Source: Dysidea avara
Taxonomy: Eukaryota > Porifera > Demospongiae > Dictyoceratida > Dysideidae
NCBI RefSeq assembly: GCF_963678975.1
Contig: NC_089273.1
Location: 32,736,973 to 32,800,972 of the forward strand
Length of the DNA stretch: 64,000 nt
Reading direction: 5' to 3'
Numbering within the stretch: position 1 is the first letter of the stretch; every line of letters begins with the position of its first letter. Shown in pieces: positions 1-11,820 of this stretch. The notes under the pieces were generated by a model. It had not been told where the DNA came from. It did no database searches and saw only the letters and a program-made list of their open reading frames with translations. Both the position numbers and the translations under genes were made by a program.

Positions 1-1905
1 CTGCAGCTGAAAAGATGTCCAGCATCTTGGTAACAATGCAGGAAATATGCCCATTGTAGTCTGCAAGCCTTTCAGCTCTGATGAATATCTTGATGACATC
101 AACCATGTGATACTACACCCACAGTGTGAATGTTCATCTCCATGTCAACCTGTAGTACTTTGCAGTAAGATATTTTCAGTAAAGTTGTCTTATCACCACA
201 CACTGACTAATGCATAGACTACACAGCATACTGTATTTATACACAAAAACTACAATAAATAACTTACAAAAATAACCCTGAATACATACAATCTGCATTC
301 ACATAGAAATGATTTAAGATGGTGCTGATTGCATGATACAAAACAGAGTGTTAACACAGTTATATGTTTATGTAAATGAGTTCATACTTCTTTGTTACAT
401 GGTGTGGCTTCTCAGTGTTCCCAGTTGATATTGATAAGGTTACTACAAAACTTTAAGTACCGGAATACATTTAAAATTATGTTTTCTACAACAATTGAAA
501 TTGTATTGTATCAATAGCTATAATAGTACTGTAGTTCTTCTGAACACCGGAAAGTGGGCATGGTCTTTTCCACCAAGGAGTGGTTTTGGTGCAAAACAAA
601 TGCTTTTGTTCAATTCAGAATCATGAAAAACCCCTATTTTGATTCCACACAAGGCAAAATTAAACTTTTTAATTTTTGCGATAATGGTTCAGTTTGGGTA
701 CTCACGCTCCAGCAGCTGTCATGGGCTCCCCCACAGGATTTGAGTTTAAACTTTTTGAAATATGTCATCAGACACCTTTACAAATACATTGGTGAAAAAA
801 TTTCTTGGCAAGGAATTTATTCCCCAGATTTACCAGATATCTGATAATATTCCTTGACTACATGTAAGTAGCACTCGTATTACATGTCCTACCTCCTCTG
901 TGACATGTGGTAGTTCTTGAAAAGTCTTACAAGAAACTGGATTGCATTGGTGAAGGTACCTATTCCCAGTTGAGAGTGTGGCGCATGACTAATATAGATG
1001 CCTTGTCCTGAAATAATTAGACATGCAGTTGAAAAGGGTTGAATCTTTTTAGCACAAAACAGTGAAAACACATCAGATTGTGCAGTAACTCTGTGGTGAA
1101 AATTACATCCCTACAATTGTATTATCTTGGCAAGGTACATCCAATCCAATTTCTATAACTATTAGTGTGAATCAAACGATTACTGAGAAGATCACACACG
1201 TAATTTGACATGTGAAGTCTCATGAGCATATTGTACAGAACTTATTCAATGTACTGCTTATTTCAGCTCATTGTTTTTTGCAAAGCACACGATTTCCAGA
1301 AATTGCATATGTTCTTAACAAACAATAACTAGGAACAAGGTCATTTTTTAATTGTTAAGCCATTTGCAACTAATAAAGTCACTCCTATACAGGTATACTT
1401 CAACCATTAAAAGAAACTTTTCACTTCTGTTTAGCCATGTGATACTGGCTGCCTGTATGCTTTTAGTCTTACTTTTTTTTGTCTACAACCACATGCAGTG
1501 AAACTATACATGCATCAAAAACTGTTCTGAGTGCCAGGACATCTACTAAGGCTTGTACTGTTACTTTATAATTAATTGCAGTGAGTTGCAATTGATCATT
1601 CCAAGTCACACACTGATTGCCATTAGGGTCAGTGGTCAAGAAACCTGATCCAGTTTTACCTACAATCTGCTGTTTTGTATTAGAAACCATCTATTTATTG
1701 AAAAATAAGTATATCTTCGGAATTTACTATATAATTGTAACCATATGCTGTGGTGATTGATGAAATTTTAGCTACCTGCATTTCTGTTTTTGATAGATAC
1801 ACTTGTCCACAGAGTATGCTGTTGTATAATTTGAGCTACTTTTATGTAATCTGTTTACTGTTATCATGTGTGTAATATTTGTTACTCTTCACATTGTAGT
1901 GAACA
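1..1905. other. Intergenic, no supported gene
   Basis: AT-rich sequence without a recognisable domain. The open stretches here (for example 554-844 plus and 1469-1690 minus) are short, have no family resemblance I can name and no supporting splice or promoter pattern. The minus-strand stretch 1469-1690 has a fairly protein-like composition and could be an isolated exon, but nothing confirms it. The last bases before the TRIM start are a pyrimidine-rich tract ending in TAG (about 1887-1899), which could be a 3' splice site for a 5'-UTR intron. Confidence 0.5.
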
Positions 1906-4127
1906 ATGTCAGCAGTGGAAGTGAAGAAAGCTCAAAATAATTTAAGTTGTCCAGTTTGTTATCAATTGTTCAACAACCCCAAGTATCTGCCTTGTTATCA
2001 TTCCTACTGTGAAGGATGTCTGGAGAAGATGCAGGTACAATCCAAGATCATCTGTCCTGAGTGCAGGAAGGAAGCTAAGGTTCCTGCAGGAGGAGTGAAG
2101 GAATTTGCTACCAATTTCTTCATCAACCAACTAGTCGATGATTTAATTCTAAAGAAGAAAGTGGCCAGGGAAGAGAAAGTCAATTGTGACAGTTGCATTG
2201 GAAAAGATCTTGTAGTATCATTTTGCCCTGACTGTAACTCATTTCTTTGTCACGCTTGTAATGACTTCCACAAACGTAGCAAGATGTTTGCCAGTCATGG
2301 CATTGTACCATTAACTGAACTGAGATCAAACAAAGATATACCAACACAAGCTAAACCAATAGTACTACTTTGTAAGGAACATGATGAACAACTGAAGTAC
2401 TACTGTGAGACATGTGATGAACTGGTGTGTATGTATTGTACAATAAAGAAACATAATGGCCACAATCATGACTCAATGAAAAACATGGCCAGTAAACACC
2501 GGTCTCAGTTAAAGAAGGTCACCACTCCAATAGAAGGAATGATCCAAGACCTGTCTGGTGCACATAATACCATCGACGAGATGATGAAGAAGATAAGAAA
2601 ACAAGGTGATGAAATCAACAAGCAAATTGACCAACATTATAATGAACTAGTTGAAAAGCTGATGAAGCAGAAAGATCAAGTGAAGCAACAAGTACATGAC
2701 ACAGTGTCACAGAAACAGAAGGAACTTACAACGCAACTTGATGAAGTGGATGCAACACAAACTGAACTTGTAAGCATGAAGGAACTGAATGATGCTCTAG
2801 AGAAGAACTCTGACCAAGAAGCATTGTCTGCAAACTTGGCAAAGAAGCAAGTGATTGATGGTATGCAGCAACTAACTGGGAAGTACAAGAAACTTAACAA
2901 ACATCCTGTACGATCAGCCTCAATGAAGTTTACACCTAGTAAAGATCCTTTTCCACAATTTGGTTCTTTCTCTGCTGTAAACTTCCATAGTTCTGAGGTA
3001 GCTAATCTACCACAATCCATCATTGCAGGTAAAAAGGTAGAAGTCACTATCATCACCAAGGATAACAATGGAGATCATTGTCCCACAGGAGGTCACAAGG
3101 TATTTGTCCAGCTAATATCATTTACAGGCAATGTTACTGTTGGGGAGGTAAAGGATAACAATGATGGTAGTTATGTGGCTTCTTTTGTAGGTGAACAAGT
3201 TGGAGAGGCAAAGTTACATGTGTCAATAAATGGTCAAGAAATTAAGGGAAGTCCCTATAGCATTGTTGTGATTAGAAATTACCAAGCACTTAAACTGCCT
3301 AACAAGATAGTGAATAATAATGGTAGGATGGGTCAACCCTGGGTCAACCCTGGTGGGGTGTTGTATTTGGTAGGAATGGAGTATGGGCAGTAGATGACTG
3401 CTCCAACCATTGTGTGTATGTGTTTGATGGTCAGAATATGTTAGTTAGGAAGATTGGTAGTGGTGGTAGTAATAATAGTCAATTCAGTTATCCTCATGGT
3501 GTTGCATTTGATAATTACAATCACTTATATGTGGTTGATACTAGTAACCACAGGGTACAGAAGTTTGATGTCAATGGTAACTACTTGCTACAGTTTGGAG
3601 GTCATGGTTCAGGTGATGGTCAACTGTGGTATCCATATTGTATCACAACACATACTGGTAGGGTATATGTTGCTGATTATAGTAACCATCGTATATCAGT
3701 GTTCCAGTACAATGGTCAGTTTTGCATCTCTTTTGGTTCTGATCAGTTACGTGGTCCCTATGATGTAGCAGTTAATGTCAATAATCAGTTGCTTGTTGCT
3801 GACAGTATACGTAGTAATCATTGCATAGTCACTTTTAGTCTTGATGGTCATTATGTAGGCAAGTTTGGTACACAAGGATCTAATAGGGGTGAGTTGAATA
3901 GTCCATATAGTCTTGCCACTGATGTGAATGGCTTCATCTTAGTTAGTGATGGTAATCATCGTGTATCTGTCTTTGACCATGTTGGTAACTTCATTCATTG
4001 CTTTGGATCTAAGGGATCTGCTAATGGTCAGTTTAGTTGTCCTGGTTACATTGCTCTCAGTCCTAATGGTAGCATCTATGTTAGTGACCACTACAACAAA
4101 AGGATTCAGATCTTTACCAACTACTGA
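1906..4127 (+). CDS. TRIM-NHL protein (RING, two B-boxes, coiled coil, filamin, NHL), frame disrupted
   Basis: Tripartite-motif family protein, predicted E3 ubiquitin ligase or RNA/protein scaffold acting in the cytoplasm. Seen in the sequence: a RING finger at residues 15-53 (C15-x2-C18, C30, H32, C35, C38, C50-x2-C53), B-box 1 near 94-131, B-box 2 near 153-190, a Lys/Gln-rich coiled coil about 195-330, a filamin/ABP280-type Ig repeat about 345-455, and about six NHL repeats with F-x-Y-DxxNHRVQ-like cores (3380-4127). The first frame runs 1906-3393 and stops at TAG; the NHL part continues in another frame. The NHL frame is open upstream of 3414 and meets the first frame at a tandem duplication at 3330-3351, so this is one gene broken by about 14 extra bases. 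No intron interrupts it. A TTGTAG-type acceptor just before the start suggests a 5'-UTR intron. A truncated protein lacking NHL repeats, a pseudogene or a minor allele are all possible. Confidence 0.85.
3330..3351 (+). repeat. 11-bp tandem duplication that shifts the TRIM-NHL frame
   Basis: The unit GGGTCAACCCT is present twice back to back (3330-3340 and 3341-3351), followed by a few extra G/T bases. Removing about 14 bases here would connect the filamin part to the NHL part in one frame. 14 is not a multiple of three, which explains the stop at 3391-3393. Confidence 0.8.
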
Positions 4128-5822
4128 CCTTATAACAATAATATAATGTGTTTATATTTTACAGGACTGAAGTGAAGTGACTATGTAAACTATACACTAG
4201 TAGTGTAACACTAACACTGTTGTGTTTTGATGATAATTGAATTAGTAGTTATTTCATTTTATTTTTATTTATTGTTTGTGGTTATAATATTCCAATTTTC
4301 GTAGCTAGGTTACCTTTATGTGTAATTTATTCTGGTTGTTATAGTTACCATCTTGTACAACACTACATAATATTGTAATACAGCATATTAAGTGTTAAAT
4401 GCATGTCTCAAAAGTTTGCAATACACACATGCAGTTGAACAGTTTCACTGAGAAAACTTGAAAATCAATACCACAAGTAAAAATGCTTGTGGTTACTAGG
4501 TTTTAAATACATTTTACTACTGCTATACAGTTGAGACAAGTGACTGGCACCACATAGAAACCTTAAAACCTCATAGAGGCATGGCCTGTGACCACCACTA
4601 AACCATCAACACGTAACTTAATTAAATGCCAAATACCATAATTATGTCTAGCTTCCCCCACATCATTATGGGACACAGTTTGAACTGTTCAACCTGCATT
4701 CAAATGTTCATTTATTCGAACGAACCTTCGAATTCACCTAAGTTCGTTTGGGCCTTACCTTAGATCAATGATTGTGAAAAGCACCTCTTAGACTATTATT
4801 AATTTTCATAGAAGCAATGACTGACACAGAAGTAATTACACAAAATAAGAATACACTGCTGGAATGTTTCAAGCATATTTTTACTGCTACAAAATACTCT
4901 GAAATTCATCGGTTAGTTTCAAGCATTTTCCTGGGGGCATGGCCTCCCAGACACCCTAGTTTAGCATGCTCTACATGCTCGGCTTTTATGTTGTTCTTAC
5001 CTCTGTCTGTCCCCCCAACCATGAGGTACTTGCTATGCCTAAACTGACCATCAGCTACTGTAAAGAAAAATTCAAGTAATTTCACAATGTAACTCAACAT
5101 CCATCTATCAACATACTTGTAGTTACTTTATCAGGCAATCACATTTCCTTGATCCATTCAGCTGAATTATTTAAAATGCATTGAACTGAGTTTGCAGTAA
5201 ATGCAAGTGTGTGCCTTGTAACCATAATGGAACCTGAGGTAACCAACTAAAAACTGAGTGAGTTATATTGTGTTATTTGTGTATGGAATTCAAGTTTCTC
5301 TTTTCATTAAACTGCATCACTGGACTGAGGTAACCTTGAAAGTTGTGCCATGAATCCATGGAGACTTTTTAAAAGGAGGCCAGCTCCACTCTGGAACATG
5401 GTAAATGGAAATTCAGTCTATCTACCTAGTAGTAATATTTCACTATAAACAATTACTCTCCAGCAATGTATCACTGTTTAATCTTACTGTTTAGGCTTTT
5501 AGAATTGCAACTGAAATCTTTAAATTAAGTTCAAACGATTAAAACTATAATAGAGGGGCCTATTGTGTATAAGATGCTGGGAGGTAGCAGTTTCAAGTGA
5601 TTTTGTAGTAAAGTAATGTCTGCAATGAGTATGTATTTGACTGATAAACTGATTTTGGTGTACTGAATTTAGAGAAAACTTGGCAGAATTTCATCAACTA
5701 CAAAGTTGATATTAAAGCTCTTTCAAAAAGTGGTTCCATGGAACCATTTGAATGCCTGGATCTGACCTGTTGTATATATGTAACTATTAAAGTAAATTTC
5801 ACTCAACTTTATACAAACTTAC

Positions 5823-6036
5823 TCACTTTCACTTTGGTATGAAATCAGCATACATTGTGGTTTTTCATGGTATATAACCATGAAAAACCACACATGGTAT
5901 GTACCATGAAAATCCACAGTGTTGATTTCACTTTGGTGCTGATTATAATGTTAATTTCACTTTGCTGATTCCATTACCCATGATACATATAGCATGAAAA
6001 GCCACAGTGCTGATTTCAAACCAAAGTGAAAGTGAA
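5823..6036. mobile_element. MITE-like inverted-repeat element
   Basis: The left arm (about 5823-5870) and right arm (about 5988-6036) are imperfect inverted copies, each starting TCACTTTCACTTTGGT at the outside and running through GAAATCAGCA and a CATGAAAA-containing core. The interior repeats the CATGAAAA/CCACAGTG words in both orientations. It has no coding capacity. Its size and symmetry fit a non-autonomous DNA element. Confidence 0.65.
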
Positions 6037-6667
6037 TCCTTCCATTAAAAAACTGTGGTTGGTTTCTTGGAAACCTTCACATGCAAGTAAAGCTTAATAA
6101 GATGGTTAACATCAGTAGTGCCAAATACATTGCTATAATGTATCATATTGGTATATTTATTTTTATGTGATCATTAACAAAATGTTCACAGGTTATTTTT
6201 CTAGATTAATGTAGCCATTAAACATTGCAACTTAATTTGCTATCCATAGATTTGATGGCATTGCACTGTTTTATGTATCATGTCTATGTTAATTCTGGTT
6301 GCATCACAGTTGACATAAATTATAGCGTTAAACATTTTTCTACACAGTTTAATAAACTGCTATATAGTTAGTATACCATGGAAAAGTTATAGGAAACTCA
6401 AGTGAAAATCTCAGTAATTTATTAAAAATAATCTTTTTGCACATTTAATTTTGAAACTATTAAGCCCGATTAAGCCTCCTTGCTATGGACGATTACTGTT
6501 ACACCCCAGACCATATAGTAATCTACATGTGTGCTGGTACACCAACTTACTTATCAGCATTGAAACCAGGTCACTATATAACAATGCTGACACGGATGAT
6601 GACCCACTGACCCGGATGCGACCCGGATTAATTAAAGCCGAGGCGTGCGATAAGAGCTATGTTTCGG

Positions 6668-6691
6668 GTAGTCTCGATAGAGCGAGACTAC
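6668..6691. repeat. Perfect short hairpin
   Basis: A 9-base stem GTAGTCTCG pairs with CGAGACTAC around a 6-base loop. It sits in a locally CpG-rich patch unlike the surrounding AT-rich DNA. Function unknown. Confidence 0.6.
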
Positions 6692-6976
6692 GTTTTGAGC
6701 GTTCGCTTCGTGTTGAGTAAACGAGTAGTTATGTGATAACTAAGCCGGTAAGTTTATAATTTAAAGTCAGTCAGCAGGTTTGGTTCCACGTAGTTACTGT
6801 GAGTTTACAGACAGCAATTGGGTGTAGCTTCGTGCATACCAAGTATTACAATTTCCCGATGCATTAAAGTGGAAATAATTAGTAATATAAAAACTATAAA
6901 TCTCTAAAATATGTTTTAGATGATAGGAATGCAATTATGTGTCTAGCAGAGTCATTTGTGACATGTTATTTGTTTT

Positions 6977-7012
6977 TAATAGAGCAGTCAAGTAACTACT
7001 CTAATAGAGCAA
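6977..7012 (+). repeat. CTCTAATAGAG motif pair
   Basis: A partial then a complete copy of the palindromic word CTCTAATAGAG followed by CAGTCA or CAATT. The same word recurs at 12,526-12,561, 60,780-60,825, 61,390-61,406 and (reverse) 62,120-62,137, with a degraded copy near 19,580. Confidence 0.6.
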
Positions 7013-7151
7013 TTGATACCTAGATAATTATTAGCTAGCTACCCATCCTAACGCAAATCAGGGTTTCGTTTTATATAATACTGCCATGCCTTGTCATTAA
7101 CGTGATTCTTTAATGTTACGTAGTGTGACCACGCCTTCCCGATAAATCCGT

Positions 7152-7158
7152 CTATAAG
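7152..7158 (+). promoter_or_regulatory. Possible TATA box for the 177-aa gene
   Basis: CTATAAG lies about 140 bases upstream of the ATG at 7295, preceded by a moderately GC-rich stretch. A CAC-containing site about 30-40 bases downstream could be the transcription start. This is inference from position and sequence only. Confidence 0.4.
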
Positions 7159-7294
7159 TAGCGGGACTATATATTCACATACTGCACAACTTTTCTTTCA
7201 CGCAAGCAAAAATTTTGAGTTATAGTTATAGTGCTACTATATCTCTAAAGCTAGTATTGTTGTAGCTATATAGCTACCCTGAACCAATAAAAAA

Positions 7295-7828
7295 ATGGGC
7301 TCAAATGAATCGAAAGGATTTGGTTTGGTAAATTTAACTACTAAAGAAGTTAACGTTGTGCTATCTATGGCTGCTCCACATTATTATGAAAATAAAATCA
7401 AGCCTGGTAACATTTTTTATAGAGATCCTGGCCCAGTTCACTATACAGTGTGTGTCTCAGTGTGGAATGGTGTTGACAGTGAAATGAATGATGAGAAAAA
7501 GGCCGGTACAATAGTAGGTGCAGTTGGAAAAGGTGTAGCTGGACTAGCAATTGGTGTGGGCAGCGCATTGGTAGCGCCGTTAGTGCTGCCATTTGCAGTG
7601 AAAGCAGCGTCAGATGAAATTAAAGCTGAATACTTGGAGAGAGGAAAAGCAGACTACGCGGAAATGAAGTGTTGCTATGGTGGAGGTGACGGAACATGGT
7701 TACTTATTCAAGAGCGTGATGGACGATTGTGCCTTGAGAAAAGCACTAAAAGAGAAGTACTAGAGAAAGGGAATTCTAACTTTACTAATGAATCTAAGGA
7801 GAAGTACGACAAAGCAATGTCATCGTAG
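7295..7828 (+). CDS. Small N-myristoylation-type protein, unknown function
   Basis: An intact intronless frame of 177 residues. I do not recognise the family. The protein starts MGSNESK, which fits an N-myristoylation signal (Gly2, Ser at position 6 after the initiator), so membrane attachment is likely. The N-terminal ~60 residues look like a beta-rich domain with the pattern VNVVLSMAAPHYY and HYTVCVSVWNG. Residues about 68-100 form a Gly/Ala/Val-rich hydrophobic stretch with small-residue spacing, possibly a membrane-associating helix. The C-terminus is charged and lysine-rich. The ATG is preceded by AAAAAA, a good animal start context. A TATA-like box lies upstream. The stop is only 24 bases before a MITE (7853-8479), so the 3' UTR must be very short or run into the element. 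Composition, length and a clean frame argue for a real gene. Confidence 0.65.
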   Translation: MGSNESKGFGLVNLTTKEVNVVLSMAAPHYYENKIKPGNIFYRDPGPVHYTVCVSVWNGVDSEMNDEKKAGTIVGAVGKGVAGLAIGVGSALVAPLVLPFAVKAASDEIKAEYLERGKADYAEMKCCYGGGDGTWLLIQERDGRLCLEKSTKREVLEKGNSNFTNESKEKYDKAMSS

Positions 7829-7852
7829 CACCTTAGTGACTACAATACTATA

Positions 7853-8479
7853 TGTGACCTGATCTTGGAAAACCTACCTTTTTGGCACATGGGTCAATTT
7901 TCTGTTTTATAGCTTAAATGAGATACTGGGTACTCATCTATCTTGTGTTAAAATTTCAGCTTAATATCTTTAAGCATTTCTGAGATATGGCTGATTTTCT
8001 GTCCTGTACATTACAAACTAACTTTTATGGTAATGTATTGAGTTCTGTGGGTGATTAAGGGTGACAAATGGTGACAAATCACTTTGTTTACTAATAATTT
8101 CATTTTTACCATCTAAAATACTTTAAAAGACATTTCTGATAGTTTAATGAAGTATTCTTGGTACATTTCTGCAATTAAATGCCTTGTATCATTGTCTAAG
8201 ACTAAGTTTTAGCCATTCCAGCACCTGAACAAATCACCCAATTTGTAAGTTACTTGTTGTCCCATGCATGTGAAATTACTACATGGTCTGATATAATCAT
8301 CCATATCTCCTAGGAAAAAGAAGCTATGGGTGTGAAACGTCACAGCAAGAAGGTGTAATAGTTGCTTTATCCAAATGTGCAAAAAAATTAATTTAAAAAT
8401 TATTGTTGAAATTTTCATTTGAGTTTTCCCAAAAAGTTAGCTTGTGCCCAAAAGGTAGGTTTTCCAAGATCCGGTCACA
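7853..8479. mobile_element. MITE of the TGTGACC family, 627 bp
   Basis: Inverted termini of about 36 bases: 7853-7888 and 8444-8479, both starting TGTGACC and running through GATCTTGGAAAACCTACC. TA dinucleotides flank both ends, as expected for a Tc1/mariner-like target duplication. There is no coding capacity inside. It is the longest member of the group at 31,220, 41,017, 43,098, 45,633, 58,429 and 59,699. Confidence 0.8.
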
Positions 8480-8573
8480 TATTGTAGCTGTATGAAGCAG
8501 TTTGATAGCTAAATGACATAAGTAATTGTCTGCAAGAAGTTACGATTTTGATAGTAATCTTAACGAAGTGTAT

Positions 8574-11074
8574 ATTTAGGGTGGAGACTATTCTACGGAA
8601 CGGAACGGAACGGAATGATGGACTAAACCACGGAACGGAACGCTTTCTAAAATTGAAGCTTGCAACTTACCATTGCTGAAAATTCCCTTATAAGTTAGCA
8701 GTGGCATCTCCAGTGGGTGATTAAACATAAGATAAAAAGAATTAACGGATCGATTGTGGGTTTTTGTTGGTTGTCATTAGTAACGAAGTATTATTGTGGG
8801 ATGAGCTGTATCAGTGATGTTCATCCATACGGAAGGGAACTTTATGTGAGCTGTTTTTCTTATTTAGACTTTAGAAAACAGTCTGGGCCGGTCTTTCAAG
8901 TCATAAGTCAGTGTATAAATAAAGCAAGCAGGAAGATACTGGTAACAGGAAAGAGCCAGCTGAATTAAAACTTGAAGAATTTTGTGCAGTGTGTGAGGAG
9001 CAAATATTTTGGCAGACCGCAAGGAGGGTATATTCTGCAAACATCTCTGAAGTGTATGCATGGAGTTATTTATATATTAACAGCTGGTGCAGTGGACTAA
9101 TGCCGTATTCAATAGTGAGCTGATTTTATCTGTTGCACAATTCAAGGATGTGTCTGACTGCTAGCCTTGAATCAGGCTAAATGCCAAAACTCCAAGATCA
9201 GCCAAATCTCTATTATAAGCCGCATGTGAAACCATGCCTGTAGCCACCAGGCAAACGTGATTTGGACCAGGATGTGTGTGTAATTTCAATGTATCTAGTC
9301 AGACCTGAAATGGAACACTCACATTAATTACATACCACCTAAGAATCCTAGGATTTCTTAAGTGTAACATTTCACATGCTTCACTTCAAACAAAACAGGT
9401 TAAATTTGTTCGTCTATTTTCAAGTGATTCCCAGTCCAGCTGGTCCATGAAATTACAATGGGATCACATGTATTTGTTACAGTGAGGGCTGTCCTGTGTT
9501 GGATCTACTCTAGAGTTGAGATTTCAAGGTAGACTCACTGCCAATGTACTGACACTAGTACTGTTGTAGCATGTTTAAGTGGAGGACAAATGAAATAGTA
9601 ATGCTAGATTATTTATGTATTTTTCATAATGAAATTGATATCCCATTTTGATTTGTACTTCCACTTTGCAACATATTCAAGAACAAGAAGCTACCACACT
9701 TAATCTCCAACCACTGTCATTAATTAACCAAGATCTCACTAGTCTGTAATTCACCCTACTGTAGTGATTTTATTGATTCATCTGTATGTTTTCTTCATTT
9801 TCCTTTGAAGTTGTACCAAGAGTTCATAATAAGGTGGAGTGTCTAACTTGAACGCATTCACCAAACACCCTGCTTAAAGTAACACCTCGGCCTTATTTCA
9901 GAACAAAGGCTTTACCTTCTTCAGCAACACTAATCAACAGTTTTCTATCCCCCAGTAAAGGTGTTGATTTGATGAAAGGTGAACTTTACGCAGGGTGTTT
10001 GTACAGGCCATACTGAGAGTTAGACACTCTCTCCCATACAAATCAGTATTACGAACTCTTGGTTGTACAGTATAGGTAAACAAAGATAAGTTTCTCTCCC
10101 ATCTTATTCTAGGATTTCTATTGACAAGGAAAATTCAATTATTTGTATACAGGCTCAAAGTTGAGAAAATATAAAGAAAGTGAATTAATATTATACAGTC
10201 AGTTTGCTTTTGGATATTTAATGTCTCCAACCACAACAAAAATTCGATGAATCCATGCATCTCATCACTGGTCGTCTGAACATTCTGAAAGTGATACCTC
10301 ACTCAATCAACCATATAATCTGTTTATTAGACTGAATAAAGTCATGATTACCTAAACAATCACTTAATTAATGTTTTATAATTATCCTATTCCATTTTCC
10401 TGGAGGTTCCACTGATAAAATGCAATTTCAGCAACGATAGCAAGTTGATTCAGAAAGCATTCCATTCTGTAAAATAGACCCCATCCAGAATTCAACTCAG
10501 TACTCAGGCTGAGATATCTGACAATAGTCCACTACTCTGTTAATGAATCATTGATGTTCACACAATATAGCCTCCTTGAGGTATCTGAATGTTTGCCCCT
10601 CACACACTGCACAAAATTCCTTTAGATTCTGCTTAGACTGAGTTGATTCAGCTTGTCACCATACTTGTTTCTTTTGTAGTGTAGCTATACACATACTGAT
10701 TTATGCCGATTAGAAAGGCTGGGCCTCAGACTGTACATTCTAAAGTCAAGTAAGTAAAAATAACTCACATACTAGTAAAAACAAGTCATGCATTAGTTCC
10801 CTACTTGATATATCCGAAGATGAACACACTGAGACAGCTATTCCCATAATTAGTACTTCGTTACTAATGACAACCAACAAGAACCCACAATCGATCCTTA
10901 AATTCGTTTTATCTTTCTTGGGGTAACGTTTGATTACCTGCTGGAAGTGCCACTGATAACTTGTACAGCAATGGTAAGCTGCAAGCTTCAATCTGAGAAA
11001 GCATTCCGTTCCGCAGTTTAGTCCATCATTCCGTTCCGTTCCGTTCCGTTCCGTAGAATAGTCCCCACCTATAT
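8574..11074. mobile_element. 2.5-kb palindromic element with GGAAC-repeat ends
   Basis: The left arm (about 8574-9110) and right arm (about 10,520-11,074) are diverged inverted copies of roughly 540 bases. The outer ends read GTGGAGACTATTCTACGGAA and its complement, followed by 3-5 tandem GGAAC units. Shared inner words include GTTGGTTGTCATTAGTAACG and TTTTGTGCAGTGTGTGAGG. The middle contains another inverted-repeat element (9810-10,068). No transposase-like frame is visible, so it looks non-autonomous. Arm divergence suggests an old copy. Confidence 0.7.
9810..10068. mobile_element. Nested inverted-repeat element
   Basis: The ends carry CCAAGAGTTC and GAACTCTTGG, followed inward by AGTGTCTAACT and its complement AGTTAGACACT. 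Further in, ACACCCTGC and GCAGGGTGT are paired. It lies in the interior of the larger palindromic element and is non-coding. Confidence 0.55.
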
Positions 11075-11168
11075 TTAGCCGGTCACCGGTCACGGTGCAA
11101 ATATGTATTTAGTCGGTTGTCTGTTGTAGCTGTAACTCGAGTATCAAACACACTAGTTGTATGAAGGT

Positions 11169-11273
11169 AAGTTTTTGGGTGAGTTCGAGGCGAGCTAGGG
11201 TTAGAGCGAGCGAAGTGAGCGTCCTGGCGAAGCTCGGCCAACCCTTGTTTGCCTCGAACTCACCCAAAAACTT
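11169..11273. repeat. Hairpin-forming inverted repeat
   Basis: Arms 11,169-11,190 and 11,252-11,273 are exact or near-exact complements (AAGTTTTTGGGTGAGTTCGA on the left). The loop is CpG-rich and contains GAGCGAGCGAAGTGAGCG. Non-coding. Confidence 0.6.
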
Positions 11274-11559
11274 AACTTTATACAAACAGTGAAAGTTATC
11301 ATTATGTTTAACAGGCAAAAATCAGGTTAGCGTTAAGGTTAGGGTTGGGTTCAGCTTTGGTTTCTTCTTCACTGGCATGGGTTAGACTATATAGACTAAG
11401 TGCGCACCACTTTATTACATCATCAAACGCATCTGCCTTTTTGAGGGGAAAAAAACATACGCATTCTATGCCTATGAATTTTTTAATGCTAATACAAAGG
11501 AATCGTGCTAAAAGATAGAAGTTACTGGATAAAAGTATATAACATACTTGCTGCATGGG

Positions 11560-11820
11560 TACACTGTTAAAATGAAGAGTAACCACAACTCTCAAGGAGT
11601 TCCCAGTGTAGGGAGGATTTAACACCCCTGGAGAGTAACCATTACTCTAAAGGAGTAACTGGAGAATAGACCTAACACATGCTCTGAAGGTGGTGTCACT
11701 TACTCTTCAGAGTAATGGTTATTCTCTTCAGAGTGTTGGTTACTCTCCATGGGGTGTTAAATCCTCCCTACACTGGGAACTCTTCAGGGTGGTGGTTACT
11801 CTTTATTTTTAACAGTGTAG
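11560..11820. mobile_element. MITE with TACACTGTTAAAA ends
   Basis: A 261-base element that is palindromic over most of its length. The left end TACACTGTTAAAA and right end TTTTTAACAGTGTA are complements, and the match continues through GAGTAACCAC, GAGTTCCCAGTGTAGGGAGG and ATTTAACACC. The centre is filled with ACTCTTCAGAGT-like words. Open frames crossing it are by-products of the repeat. Confidence 0.75.

Larger units (their letters stand above)
4128..7150. other. Intergenic with repeats
   Basis: No supported gene. The stretch holds an inverted-repeat element (5823-6036), a short hairpin (6668-6691), copies of a CTCTAATAGAG motif (6977-7012), and a fragment rich in GACCCGG (about 6594-6632) that resembles the repeat near 15,845-15,950. 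Short open frames such as 6451-6720 cross these repeats and are not convincing genes. Confidence 0.5.

Noticed and set aside
1469-1690. Small minus-strand gene or exon
   Set aside because: Protein-like composition, but no recognised domain, partner exon or promoter, so it is not called as a gene.
3414-4127. Independent NHL-repeat gene
   Set aside because: The NHL frame is open upstream of 3414 with further NHL residues and joins the TRIM part at the 11-base duplication; no promoter or start codon of its own is evident.
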